Below, piece by piece: positions 9,794 through 17,983 of a stretch of 64,000 nucleotides of DNA; position 1 is the first letter of the stretch; every line of letters starts with the position of its first letter. The position numbers and the translations under genes were made by a program. The stretch lies in NCBI RefSeq assembly GCF_000374425.1, contig NZ_KB894356.1:124001-188000 (forward strand). Direction: 5' to 3'. A model generated the notes under the pieces. That model saw only the letters and a list, made by a program, of their open reading frames with translations, was not told the DNA's origin and made no database searches. Origin of the DNA: Acinetobacter tjernbergiae DSM 14971 = CIP 107465. GTDB lineage: Bacteria; Pseudomonadota; Gammaproteobacteria; Pseudomonadales; Moraxellaceae.

Positions 9794-10544
9794 TTATTTC
9801 GCAACAAACTGTAAGAATAGCCAGTACAAACAACCTGATAACATAATCGTTGCAGGTAGTGTAAAAATCCAAGCTGAAAGAATCATTTTAACGGTATTGA
9901 AGTTTAATCCTGACTTATTTGCGACCATTGTTCCAGCGACTGCACTATTTAATACATGTGTCGTTGAAACTGGCATACCAAGACCATCTGCTGCCGCAAT
10001 CGTGGTCATTGCAACCAACTCAGCAGACATACCTTGTCCATAAGTCATGTGATTTTTTCCAATGCGTTCACCAACTGTGACCACAATACGCTTCCACCCC
10101 ACCATTGTCCCTAGACCTAAAGCAAGTGCAACTGCAACTTTAACCCATGTTGGAATATACTGTAGGAAAGCATCTAAACTTTTACGGTATTCTTTTACCG
10201 TTTTAGTTTGACTCTCTGACATTGCTGGTAATTGCTTTGCTTTTTCTAAACGCTTAAATGCGCTCGTACTCAAGTACATGTCATTACGAATCACTGAAAC
10301 TTCATTTTCAGGGATGTCTTTTACATAACCATATTGCCCAACATGTTCACCAAGCTGATGCGTTAACGTTGCTAAAGCAGGTATAACTTCTGGATTAATT
10401 TCTTTGGTCTGAATATATTTTGTAATAACACTTCTTGCTTGATCATCTGAAAGATTGAACTGTTTTTGAGTATCAAGGACTAAAGCTGTTTGACCTGATA
10501 ATTGTCCGAAGCTTTGCAATTGATTGGTATCTAAATTTTTATTC
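9794..10544 (-). pseudogene. pit: PiT-family inorganic phosphate transporter, 5' half removed at an insertion sequence
   Basis: The C-terminal half of a PiT phosphate:cation symporter. Family features include DTNQLQSFGQLSGQTALVLD, WVKVAVALALGLGTMVGW, the signature GLGMPVSTTHVLNSAVAG, and a final hydrophobic hairpin. PiT proteins are usually about 500 residues; only about 250 remain. The coding frame runs unbroken to the IS edge at 10544 and then enters IS sequence. The sequence beyond the IS does not encode the missing half, so this is not a simple insertion. A TTG at 10519 could start a shortened product, but transport activity is unlikely. Confidence 0.88.
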
Positions 10545-10562
10545 CTCTGTACACGACAAATT

Positions 10563-11099
10563 TCATAGGGCCCTTGTCCTATCAGGCTTTTTCTTCCTTA
10601 AAATTGCGAGCACTCTCTTAAATTCTTCTTTTTTTCCAAAACCAATCAAACGTAGAATAGCCATTTGAACATAGTCCAAACCGTAGCGAAATAAACTTAC
10701 TGAAAGTCGTCCATGCTTCTTTAGTTTTATCGCTTTTTTTCGATCATGTTGCCATTCACCTGTTAAATAGCACCAACAGAAACCGATCGCTAGCACTGCT
10801 ATCAATTTCTTGACTCGTCTAGGGGCTGTTAAACGAGTATTTTCAAGATTGAATCCACGTCCTTTGAGACAACTAAATAAGGTTTCGATTTCCCAGCGTA
10901 ATGCATAATCACGAATAGCAGAAGCATTAAACATAGGAGAAACAACAAGTAAAAGTTCTCCATCTTCTAATCGTAGCGCACTAATATACAGTTTCACTCG
11001 ACCAACCCAAATACGTCGTTTACGACATTCAGTTTGACCAACTTGAAGATGACGAAATAAATCGCTAATTTTATGATTCTTGGCTAAGTGATTGGTCAC
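10563..11099 (-). CDS. IS4-family transposase, second frame (C-terminal half)
   Basis: 178 residues, the length I recall for ISAba1 orf2. It carries the IS4-type tail YALRWEIETLFSCLKGRGFNLENT with the catalytic glutamate of the Y-(2)R-(3)E-(6)K signature: YaLRWEIEtlFsclK fits well. A GTG start at 11099 overlaps the stop of the first frame (GTGA), so both halves are translated in a coupled way, as in ISAba1. The half looks intact. Confidence 0.85.
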   Translation of the reverse strand: MTNHLAKNHKISDLFRHLQVGQTECRKRRIWVGRVKLYISALRLEDGELLLVVSPMFNASAIRDYALRWEIETLFSCLKGRGFNLENTRLTAPRRVKKLIAVLAIGFCWCYLTGEWQHDRKKAIKLKKHGRLSVSLFRYGLDYVQMAILRLIGFGKKEEFKRVLAILRKKKPDRTRAL

Positions 11100-11652
11100 A
11101 ATAAAGTTTTTTTAACACGTATACAGAAGTTAATGTCATTTTCAATTAACCATGTAAACCATTTCTCACCGATAAATTCTCTGTCTGCGAACACATTCAC
11201 AATACGATCTTTACCAAAAATGGAGATAAAGCGTTGAATCAAAGCAATAAGCTCTTTTGTATCTGAATTTCCACGTTTATTGAGCAATGTCCAAACAATA
11301 GGTATCGCTATTCCACGATAGACGATGGCTAACATCAAGATATTGATATCTCGTTTTCCCCATTTCCAGTTGGTTCTATCCAAAGTTAATTGGACTTTAT
11401 CGAATGAAAATATATTGAAAATTAACTGAGAAATTTGACGATAATCGAAATACTGATCTGCAAAGAAGCGTTGTATACGTCGATAAAATGATTGTGGTAA
11501 GCACTTGATGGGTAAGGCTTTAGATGCAGAAGAAAGATTACATGTCTGTTTTACAATTAATGCCAGCATAATCAGTTTAAACATTTTACATGTGACTTGT
11601 TCCACTTTAGATATTTGTTTAAGATGAGATGTAACTCATTGAAATGTGTCAT
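11096..11652 (-). pseudogene. IS4-family transposase, first frame, probably frameshifted near its start
   Basis: The body (about 11096-11577) encodes the N-terminal DDE part: LTLDRTNWKWGKRDINILML with the first catalytic Asp and VFADREFIGEKWFTWLIEN with the second. The expected ATG is at 11652 (MTHFNELHLILNKYLKWNK), but that frame stops with TGA at 11572-11574, and the body continues in another frame through KLIMLALIVKQTCNLSS. Compared with remembered ISAba1 orf1 (189 residues, starting MTHLNEL), one base seems missing near codon 25. A GTG at 11605 could start the remaining frame. The element may no longer transpose alone. Confidence 0.7.
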
Positions 11653-11766
11653 CATATTCGTCGTCAGGAAACAAGTATTATGCCATTATTTCAATGAGTT
11701 ATCTTTTTTTATCGTGTACAAAAGCAGTTTTTATTGCATAACCTATTTTTAATTTATGGGGGATTT

Positions 11767-12036
11767 ATGAACAGATTTTTAATCATCACTTTTGTTGTAC
11801 TTACTATTTCAGGTTGTAGCAAGGTAAGAGAAAGCCACTTTATGTCAGATTTATGCCAACCACGAAATGAATATGATCAACAAGTTTGTGAATGTACTTT
11901 TGATGTATTAGATGACGAACTCACAGGTTCAATTGGACAAACATGGGTATTTAAACCTGACTTAGCTCGTTATCCACAGTTTTCAAAAGCAATGGATAAA
12001 GCAGATAAAAAATGCAGTCCACATTATGGCTTTTAA
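11767..12036 (+). CDS. Small lipoprotein of unknown function
   Basis: An 89-residue protein starting at ATG 11767, behind GGGGG about 5 nt upstream; a longer frame starts at 11734, but only the shorter one begins with a proper signal peptide. MNRFLIITFVVLTISGC is a lipoprotein signal with lipobox ISGC. The mature part has four further cysteines (LCQPRN, VCECTFD, KKCSPHYGF) that could form disulfides in the periplasm. I do not recognise the family. It lies just beyond the IS and could be read from a promoter in the IS end. Confidence 0.65.
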   Translation: MNRFLIITFVVLTISGCSKVRESHFMSDLCQPRNEYDQQVCECTFDVLDDELTGSIGQTWVFKPDLARYPQFSKAMDKADKKCSPHYGF

Positions 12037-12127
12037 TAAGAATTTTTTTTAAAGGGACACAACCTGTCCATTTCATATTTGATAATAACTTATCAATAAT
12101 TGATATTTTAATTAGGGGGCTATTTTA

Positions 12128-12964
12128 ATGACAAATATAAAATTATTTTGTATTGGGGCGTTATCTGTTGTCTTGAGCTTAAATGCAGGTTGTAATCAAA
12201 AATCATCAACTACTGATAAGAATGAAAGCAATAAATAAGTAGAAGTTCCTATCGTCACTGTAGGTCAAGGGGAGGATTTGGAAAAATTCAATGACCAGTT
12301 ACCAACATCACAGGGACTTTTATCATTAAAGAAAATTGGCAAGGAGGATTTTGAGCGACCTGACTTATATCTAGGCGATAAAATTATACTCGCTTCCAAA
12401 GATGTTAATGATGATCGTATCAGTTTAGTCCGTCGCTTTAAGCTCACTCAGGGAGAAGCAATCTTGGTGAGTACAGATGCAGGTGGTTCAGGCACTTTGC
12501 CATCCTACTCAATCTTGTTGCTACTCAAAGGTCAAGCACCTAAATGGCTGAATAAGGATGATTTTTATAGCGAGAATGGCGATATTACTTATGCACAAAA
12601 AGGTGATGTCGTTACGATTGGTTTGGGAATTAACGATAAGGGCTTAAATAAAAGCATCATTTTAGAAAATGGGCAGCTATTAACCAACTTGTTGGAGACA
12701 GCCAAAGGAGGACTTTCTGATAGCAACTGTAAATGGTTGCATGATGAACTATTGCCTAATTGTGAACAACAGCATCCCGAAGACTGCAATAAAAATGTGA
12801 TTCCTGAATCTTCTATGTCTATGGCGATCACAAGAGGTTTGGGGCAAATCAGGCTCAATCCTAATTTCAATGAACAATCCGTAGCGGAAGCTTGCTATCA
12901 GGCATGTAGTAAACAACCTATCCCTGATTATAAAGGCTTCAAAAAATCGGTATGTGGTGGATAA
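12128..12964 (+). pseudogene. Lipoprotein gene interrupted by an in-frame TAA
   Basis: ATG 12128 begins a lipoprotein signal (KLFCIGALSVVLSLNAGC, lipobox LNAGC) and runs to a TAA at 12236-12238 (codon 37). The same frame then stays open from GTA 12239 to the stop at 12964: VEVPIVTVGQGED, then 229 residues including SDNCKW-like and CNKNVIPESSMSMAI segments and a Cys-rich end (ACYQACSKQP). Both parts share one frame and the second lacks its own ATG start, so this is one gene of about 278 codons with a nonsense mutation. A restart at TTG 12278 would give a protein without a signal. Function unknown. Confidence 0.75.
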
Positions 12965-13031
12965 CTTTCACAATTACTAATGCTCTGATATTTCATCAAA
13001 TTGTTAAATTCTTATATTCAAGGAAAGACTC

Positions 13032-13499
13032 ATGAAAAAATTAATCACAGCAATGCTTTTAAGTATTGCCCTTACCCCAACAACCTATGGTGCTCCAACA
13101 CCTTTTAAAATCAACCAGAAAACTGGTTTTATTACCTATGGTAGCTGTCACATGGAGTCATGCTCATGGGCAAAATCGGTATCAACCACAATTATTCAAA
13201 ACACCCCTAATCAGGCAATTTTAGATGTGAAAATTTTAGGTGGTAATTCACCAGATGTTTCCAATGCAGCGAAAAAGATTTCATGGGCGAAGAAACCTCA
13301 CAAAATCACTCTTACCTGCTCATATCAACATCCCTCAATAAGTATAGGCGGTCAGCTAGATGTGTTGCCTTTAAATAGCTTCGGAGTTCCCCGAGTGCTG
13401 GAAAGTAGTGCCAATCTATATTTCGCATATTGTCATTCTTTTAATGGAGATATATCAGATGGCATTAAGAAATTTGGATATAACGTACAACCAGAATAG
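13032..13499 (+). CDS. Secreted hypothetical protein
   Basis: A 155-residue protein with a clear Sec signal (MKKLITAMLLSIALTPTTYG, cleavage likely near YGA). The mature part is beta-rich with cysteines in GSCHMESCSW, LTCSYQH and AYCHSF, suitable for two disulfides. The ribosome site is AAGGAAAGA, 7 nt before the ATG. I recognise no family. Leader, ribosome site and signal peptide are nearly repeated at the next gene (13561), so part of this cluster arose by duplication. Confidence 0.6.
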   Translation: MKKLITAMLLSIALTPTTYGAPTPFKINQKTGFITYGSCHMESCSWAKSVSTTIIQNTPNQAILDVKILGGNSPDVSNAAKKISWAKKPHKITLTCSYQHPSISIGGQLDVLPLNSFGVPRVLESSANLYFAYCHSFNGDISDGIKKFGYNVQPE

Positions 13500-13560
13500 T
13501 TCCATTTTACTTATATCAACTTATCTGAAATTACATTGATATATTTCAAAGGAAAGACTT

Positions 13561-13905
13561 ATGAAAAAATTAATCATGGCAATACTTAAAAGTATTGCAG
13601 TTCCAGCAATGGCACAAGCCAAACCAGCAACCTGTTTACTCGAAGAGGATGGCAAAACGCTATATAAAGGTAAATGTAATTTTAATGCTGAGAAAGGTGG
13701 CTCTTTCTGGCTTAGTCATCCTAATATTGAAAAAGAACTAGATCTTGAAAGCATCGCAGTTTGGATTGATTATAAAGATCATGCTACTGTCAATGTAGCA
13801 AAAGTAAGTGGTGGTGCGATTGAATGGGGAAAATTTGTACGCTCACAAAAACAGAAAGCCTGCTGGGTTAATGATTGGTACAAAATCTGTGCTTGGGCAC
13901 AATAG
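13561..13905 (+). CDS. Small secreted hypothetical protein
   Basis: A 114-residue protein. The signal region MKKLIMAILKSIAVPAMAQA closely resembles that of the previous gene but has a lysine inside the hydrophobic stretch, which may weaken export; AMAQA looks like a cleavage site. The mature part has cysteines in ATCLLEED, GKCNFN, KACWVND and KICAWAQ, a Trp-rich end, and GGSFWLSHPN. Ribosome site AAAGGAAAGA. No family recognised. It belongs to the 11767-14476 cluster of periplasmic products. Confidence 0.55.
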   Translation: MKKLIMAILKSIAVPAMAQAKPATCLLEEDGKTLYKGKCNFNAEKGGSFWLSHPNIEKELDLESIAVWIDYKDHATVNVAKVSGGAIEWGKFVRSQKQKACWVNDWYKICAWAQ

Positions 13906-13942
13906 TACATTCGCAAGCATTCAAATTTTAAAGGAATATTAA

Positions 13943-14476
13943 ATGAAAAAGTTTATTATCGCTGCTTTAGTCACTGTTTGTACAACTTCTGTTTTTGCAG
14001 ACTTTCCTAAAATTATTTTTGAAGGAAAGACAATTGAGCCTACAGATACTCGTACATCTTTAATTAAAAAATTTGGAAAACCAGCTTCAGGTGATAACAC
14101 ATATAGTCATTGGGACAAACCCAATTTCTCCATGTCTGCTAGCTATGATCAATATGGTGTAAAAGAGTTTGGCATAGCTCAATTAAAGTCAGTTCCATCA
14201 AATGTTCAGTTAAAAGTGAATGGACAAACTATCACGTTAGGTAAAGATACAATCAACTCGGCAGTAAAGAAATTTAAATACGGTTGTTTTGATATTCTTG
14301 ATACTAAATTTAATAGTAATTATTCATTTAGCATTGCTGCTGGAGAAGAGGGTGAAATGAATGTGGTGATGGATGCTGAATATACTGGCACAAAATCCAC
14401 ATCTGCAAATAAACCCATCTTCGGCTTTAAATTTAATTCAAATGAACCTGATAAAAGTGAAGGCTGTAATTACTAA
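13943..14476 (+). CDS. Periplasmic hypothetical protein with weak BamE/SmpA-like pattern
   Basis: A 177-residue protein with signal MKKFIIAALVTVCTTSVFA. The mature part holds two similar blocks: TRTSLIKKFGKPASGDNTYSHW and later DTINSAVKKFKYGCFDIL. The first resembles the turn-helix pattern (threonine start, then FGKP) seen in SmpA/BamE-like domains, but this is only a weak likeness. Two cysteines (YGCFD, EGCNY) may pair. Ribosome site AAAGGAA. It is the last gene of the cluster and is followed by a good terminator. Confidence 0.55.
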   Translation: MKKFIIAALVTVCTTSVFADFPKIIFEGKTIEPTDTRTSLIKKFGKPASGDNTYSHWDKPNFSMSASYDQYGVKEFGIAQLKSVPSNVQLKVNGQTITLGKDTINSAVKKFKYGCFDILDTKFNSNYSFSIAAGEEGEMNVVMDAEYTGTKSTSANKPIFGFKFNSNEPDKSEGCNY

Positions 14477-14485
14477 CATTAAACA

Positions 14486-14516
14486 AAAAATAAGGGAGTT
14501 AGCCTCCCTTATTTTT
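14486..14516. terminator. Bidirectional rho-independent terminator
   Basis: AAAAATAAGGGAG (14486-14498), a five-base loop, then CTCCCTTATTTTT (14504-14516). It stands between convergent genes (13943 on plus, 14535 on minus) and can serve both. Confidence 0.85.
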
Positions 14517-14534
14517 ATATTTCAATAAGTTGAA

Positions 14535-15437
14535 TCAACTTATTGCCTTAACACTCTGCCTAAGTCGTTGTTTAATACTGGTAACATCAGTAGTTGAGGA
14601 TATAGAATCAGCTTGTACCTCAACAGCATTTTGCTGGTCATTATAAAACTCTTCCACTATATCCAGCCCCTCATCACCACCCACCTCAAAGCTGGCATTG
14701 CCATAGCCTTGCCGTGCCACATGATCCAGAGCTTCCTGATAAAACCCTGCTGCCTTACTCACTTCATCAATCTGCTTGGCTGAAACAATCGCATCCTGTA
14801 AATTCACACCGTCACGTAAAGTTAAGTCCACGTAATAGATCGGAGTACGATAGCTTTGTGTGGTGCTTTTCCCTCGCAAGGTCAGTTGCAAAGGCAAACA
14901 TGATAATAAATTACCTGATGCTGCATGATAATAACTAAGCCGTGCTGCCAGTGTCCGAATACTGTTAAAACCCGTGGTTCTAAAAATGAATGTGCCAAAC
15001 TCATCCGATTCATCTAAATTCACGTAGAGTCTGCCATAGGGTTTGCATAGCCCACCCTGTGCGAGTGGGCATAAATCAGGCGACGGACATGGATGTTGCT
15101 CAATCCCATTTTGTCCAAGTCGCTGACAGGTTTCGCCATTGCCTGTACACACTGGTCGTCCAGTCTGTCGGTCAAACAAGGTATATTCAGCTCGTAAGTT
15201 CAGTTCAGGTTCATTAAAGATCATCCGTACTGGAATGGTTCGGAGTTTTCCATTTTGGGCTTTAGCTCTAAGCTGCTCATCCAGTGGATGTTTAACCCAG
15301 CCATCCTTAGTTTGAATCTGACTGGTAATGGTAAATTGGTCATCCTTTTCAGGCAGTCGCTTACCATTCTTTTCAACGATCTTGCCGATACTGATACGCC
15401 CCAATACAGGTGGAGTAATTGCTAAACCTTTAATCAT
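14535..15437 (-). CDS. Gp3-like recombination directionality factor candidate (often labelled hydrolase or metal-binding protein)
   Basis: A 300-residue protein. An N-terminal beta-rich part (LAITPPVLGRISIGKI) leads to a cysteine cluster: CTGNGETC, then HPCPSPDLCPLAQGGLC. This is followed by KPYGRLYVNLD and FGTFIFRTTGFNSIRTLAA. A Cys cluster followed by C-K-P-x2-RL and then a G-x-F-x-FRT-G-x-NS stretch resembles phiC31 gp3-type directionality factors, so a role in excision or a zinc-bound fold is inferred. The C-terminal ~80 residues are duplicated as a remnant at 6277. ATG 15437 follows AAGGATC. It appears to be the last gene of a leftward block of the element. Confidence 0.6.
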   Translation of the reverse strand: MIKGLAITPPVLGRISIGKIVEKNGKRLPEKDDQFTITSQIQTKDGWVKHPLDEQLRAKAQNGKLRTIPVRMIFNEPELNLRAEYTLFDRQTGRPVCTGNGETCQRLGQNGIEQHPCPSPDLCPLAQGGLCKPYGRLYVNLDESDEFGTFIFRTTGFNSIRTLAARLSYYHAASGNLLSCLPLQLTLRGKSTTQSYRTPIYYVDLTLRDGVNLQDAIVSAKQIDEVSKAAGFYQEALDHVARQGYGNASFEVGGDEGLDIVEEFYNDQQNAVEVQADSISSTTDVTSIKQRLRQSVKAIS

Positions 15438-15582
15438 GGTGATGATCCTTTTATTGCATTTATTTACGGATTCCCCAAATTCATTGAAGGCACTGTCTCC
15501 TACACCATATTGCTAACCCTCCTGAAAGAAACGACTTCCAATCACAGGTCATGGGAGAAAACATTGTGCGAACATAAAAAAA

Positions 15583-15645
15583 TGCAAAGCTGCTCCACCG
15601 TCCTTTCCTTAGTATTAGGGAAAGGGCAAACGGGGTGGCTTTGCA
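15583..15645 (-). terminator. Large nested hairpin, probable terminator of the YqaJ-type gene
   Basis: Three nested pairings: TGCAAAGC (15583-15590) with GCTTTGCA (15638-15645), CCACC (15595-15599) with GGTGG (15634-15638, sharing one base with the outer arm), and CCTTTCC (15602-15608) with GGAAAGG (15619-15625). On the minus strand it is followed by seven T. It lies about 80 nt past the stop at 15727 and before the next gene start at 15437. It is larger than a usual terminator. Confidence 0.6.
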
Positions 15646-15726
15646 CAAATTTTAAATTTAGGGAAATAAAATCGTTTGATGTGGTGTGTGATGGAAATAG
15701 GTCTAAAACTTGTTTAGTCAGATGAT

Positions 15727-16776
15727 TTAGGTTGTTGCAGAATAAATATTAAAGCGTCTGCTCCCTTGTCGGGATTGTGGATACTGTTGCAGTAGTTCAG
15801 GCTGTGCCTGTAATAATGCCTTTTGATCCAGTACCACACTGTCCTTTGATTTTTTCCATGTCACAGTACCATTGGAAAAGATGGCTTTCTCTGCATCTTT
15901 CATGAGTGCCTGAATCCGATGCTTGAGATAGTCATACTTGGTTTGATGGTCGGTGAGTTGTTTTTCCTCATGCAACAGATCTGTAAACAGTTGATCAACA
16001 CCCTCCAATGTGGAGAAATCAACGGACTGTAAAGGGATATGTTGAGGGTAAAGTAATTGCAGGGCTTTGGCGGCTGATTCACTGGCATCAACACTCGGTG
16101 GTATGTCATTTTCCACACAGCTCCAGAATATCCGTTCAGAAGTCATGATTTGGTCTATCACAATTTCATTGCGTTCAACCTTAAAAATCTTGGCTTCATG
16201 TCCACAGATCAAGGCACAAATATGCGCTGCCTGTTTGCCTGTCACTGCCAGTTGGTGCTGTACCTGAATAATCACGTATAAAGGCACACCATCACGCCAC
16301 AGTTTGGTTCCCCATTCCCCCACTGATTTACACTCCAATATCTGTACTTCATCACAGCCTACAACGGCATAGTCCAGATTCGCCAGCATAAAGTGTTTGT
16401 CAGGATCAGGATGCTGTAACACTGCATTGACCTTACGCACTTTATGACCTGTCTTGTGCTGGTAGTAATTGGCAATCAGAGGTTCAAGCTGATTGCCCCA
16501 ATATAAGGGTGAATAACTGTTTTGGGTGGGTTGATCAGGCTGTGTCTGCATCCGACCTGTTTTAATCATCCATAGTTCCAGCATCGACATGTGGGGATTA
16601 AGCCCACAAGCTGCGGCTGCATCACTACTGCCAATACCCTGTTTTCTGACTTGTAGCCATTGTTCACGGCTCATGCCTTTGGTTTTAGCAAGCCGTTTGG
16701 CACGACTGGGATTAGGTTTAGCTAACGGTAAATGTGGTATGGATTTACTGGTTTGTGGTTCAACGATATGGTTCAT
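15727..16776 (-). CDS. YqaJ-type viral recombinase (lambda exonuclease-like nuclease)
   Basis: A 349-residue protein of the YqaJ/lambda-exonuclease fold, which resects DNA ends for recombination. The pattern is WLQVRKQGIGSSDAAAACGLNP, then YWGNQLEPLIANYY with the catalytic Glu, DYAVVG and ILECKSVG (the D and E-x-K of the PD-(D/E)XK site), and IIQVQHQLAVTGKQAAHICAL with the QxxxQ-H helix. The C-terminus is a coiled segment and a small strand-rich tail. ATG 16776 is preferred over 16788 because GGAG lies 7 nt before it. It likely serves replication or recombination of the integrative element; no Bet/RecT partner is visible beside it. Confidence 0.85.
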   Translation of the reverse strand: MNHIVEPQTSKSIPHLPLAKPNPSRAKRLAKTKGMSREQWLQVRKQGIGSSDAAAACGLNPHMSMLELWMIKTGRMQTQPDQPTQNSYSPLYWGNQLEPLIANYYQHKTGHKVRKVNAVLQHPDPDKHFMLANLDYAVVGCDEVQILECKSVGEWGTKLWRDGVPLYVIIQVQHQLAVTGKQAAHICALICGHEAKIFKVERNEIVIDQIMTSERIFWSCVENDIPPSVDASESAAKALQLLYPQHIPLQSVDFSTLEGVDQLFTDLLHEEKQLTDHQTKYDYLKHRIQALMKDAEKAIFSNGTVTWKKSKDSVVLDQKALLQAQPELLQQYPQSRQGSRRFNIYSATT

Positions 16777-16814
16777 GAGATACTCCATGTCTGTAAAAAT
16801 TAAAATTGCGGCAT

Positions 16815-16842
16815 AAAAAAAGCCACATCAGGGCGATGTGGC
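16815..16842 (-). terminator. Rho-independent terminator downstream of DUF932 gene
   Basis: On the minus strand GCCACATC-gccct-GATGTGGC is followed by seven T (16822-16842 with the run at 16815-16821). It lies between the DUF932 gene and the YqaJ-type gene and would separate their expression. Confidence 0.8.
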
Positions 16843-16931
16843 AAAAGGGAGTTTTGGGTAGAGGGAAATAGAGGATTTAAGCAATGGGTATATTCCTTAG
16901 GCTAATTTGATTAGCTCAAATCCAATTCAAG

Positions 16932-17966
16932 TTAGACCACCATTCTGAGTGCCTGTTCCAGTCCTCGCTGTTTCATGGCTGCACCTGTACCAAACCATGC
17001 AGAATCCAGTCGGTGATCAGTACTCATGGCTCGACGTTCGTGATCGACAAACTCGGTGATGCTACACAGCAAACCATAGGCTGTCCCTTGGGCTGAACTG
17101 AGTTCTGCACCTCGTCCCTGACCATTAAACATATCCATGACTTTCGACATGGCTCGTCCATTCGGTTCAGTTTTATTGGTTGCATTGGCTTCATTTGCCA
17201 CATTGCGGTAGAACTGGATAATGCTGTCATCCTGTTCAGCAATGCTGAGACTGGTATTGTTAAATACCGCATCAAAATAGGCTGCCGCTTCCTGTTGGGT
17301 GACTTTACGCTGACTCAGTTGTTTCATTTCATACATGTGTTCATCCCATGCACGAACGGAAATACCGAGTTGTTGCTTCACTTTTTCAGCATCAAATCGG
17401 GTACTGTGCGGAACTTTCACCACACCTGCACTGGTACTGCCATTGCGTAAGGCGATTGCCAAAGTGTTATTACACACCACACGGATTGAAGTAAATTGTG
17501 CCGTTGTGGCAAGCGTACCATCACAGGCTGTAGCGAGAAGAATATAGCCATTGCTGACATCCTTGCCCTTGAGTGCTGTACTCTGTCCTGTACGTGCCAA
17601 TGCCCAGAATTTCTTGCCACCTTTCAATACGCCTGCGGTTTCCAGTTCAAAGCCTGATTGCTCGGTCAGATCACGATAAAACTCAAGGATTTCTTTGGGC
17701 TGGACTTCCTGAAAGCGTTGGCTGACCACCGATAAAGGTGCATGGGTATCAGAACGATACAAGACACGCTGTTCTTCATAAGGCAAGATGATACTTTGCC
17801 CACGTTCATTCTGTGCCATATAACTGACATTAGAAGATTCAATACGCCAATCCATGCCTGCCTGCTGTGCCCAGACTTCAATCGGTTGATGTGGACTGAG
17901 TTGATCACCCAGACCATGCCACGGGGTTTCACCGACATACGCCATTTGTTCAAGTTGATGTGCCAT
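16932..17966 (-). CDS. DUF932 family protein
   Basis: A 344-residue protein with the DUF932 pattern common on plasmids and integrative elements: YVGETPWHGLGDQL near the start, VLYRSDTHAPLSVVSQRFQE, GYILLATACDGTLATTAQFT and IRVVCNNTLAIAL. Its biochemical role is unknown; members often travel with YqaJ nucleases, as here. ATG 17966 (MAHQLEQMAYVG) is preferred over the longer frame because GGAGAA lies just before it. It is the second of the leftward set of element housekeeping genes. Confidence 0.8.
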   Translation of the reverse strand: MAHQLEQMAYVGETPWHGLGDQLSPHQPIEVWAQQAGMDWRIESSNVSYMAQNERGQSIILPYEEQRVLYRSDTHAPLSVVSQRFQEVQPKEILEFYRDLTEQSGFELETAGVLKGGKKFWALARTGQSTALKGKDVSNGYILLATACDGTLATTAQFTSIRVVCNNTLAIALRNGSTSAGVVKVPHSTRFDAEKVKQQLGISVRAWDEHMYEMKQLSQRKVTQQEAAAYFDAVFNNTSLSIAEQDDSIIQFYRNVANEANATNKTEPNGRAMSKVMDMFNGQGRGAELSSAQGTAYGLLCSITEFVDHERRAMSTDHRLDSAWFGTGAAMKQRGLEQALRMVV

Positions 17967-17983
17967 GATGATTTCTCCTGTCC

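Larger units (their letters stand above)
10545..11722 (-). mobile_element. ISAba1-like IS4-family insertion sequence
   Basis: The left end CTCTGTACACGACAAATTTCA matches my memory of the ISAba1 terminal repeat. The right end, read inward, is CTTTTGTACACGATAAA, which shares TGTACACGA-AAA but differs in the outer bases. Two transposase frames lie between, on the minus strand. Total length of about 1.18 kb matches ISAba1. A 14-bp inverted repeat, TAACTCATTGAAAT (11632-11645) with ATTTCAATGAGTTA (11688-11701), lies in the leader. A TTTTTATT stretch occurs at 10536-10543 and 11728-11735 but does not abut the right end cleanly. It probably mediated the rearrangement that removed the pit 5' half. Confidence 0.85.

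Noticed and set aside
7381..10544. ppk1 and pit as cargo of the integrative element
   Set aside because: Both are normal chromosomal genes in Acinetobacter; their position next to the element is better explained by IS-driven rearrangement.
10536..11735. TTTTTATT on both sides of the IS as a target-site duplication
   Set aside because: It abuts the left end only, it is low in complexity, and the flanking sequences do not join to restore pit. Probably chance.
15510..15725. A rightward 71-codon frame in the spacer between element genes
   Set aside because: It overlaps the large terminator-like hairpin and its codon pattern and lack of a ribosome site do not support a gene.
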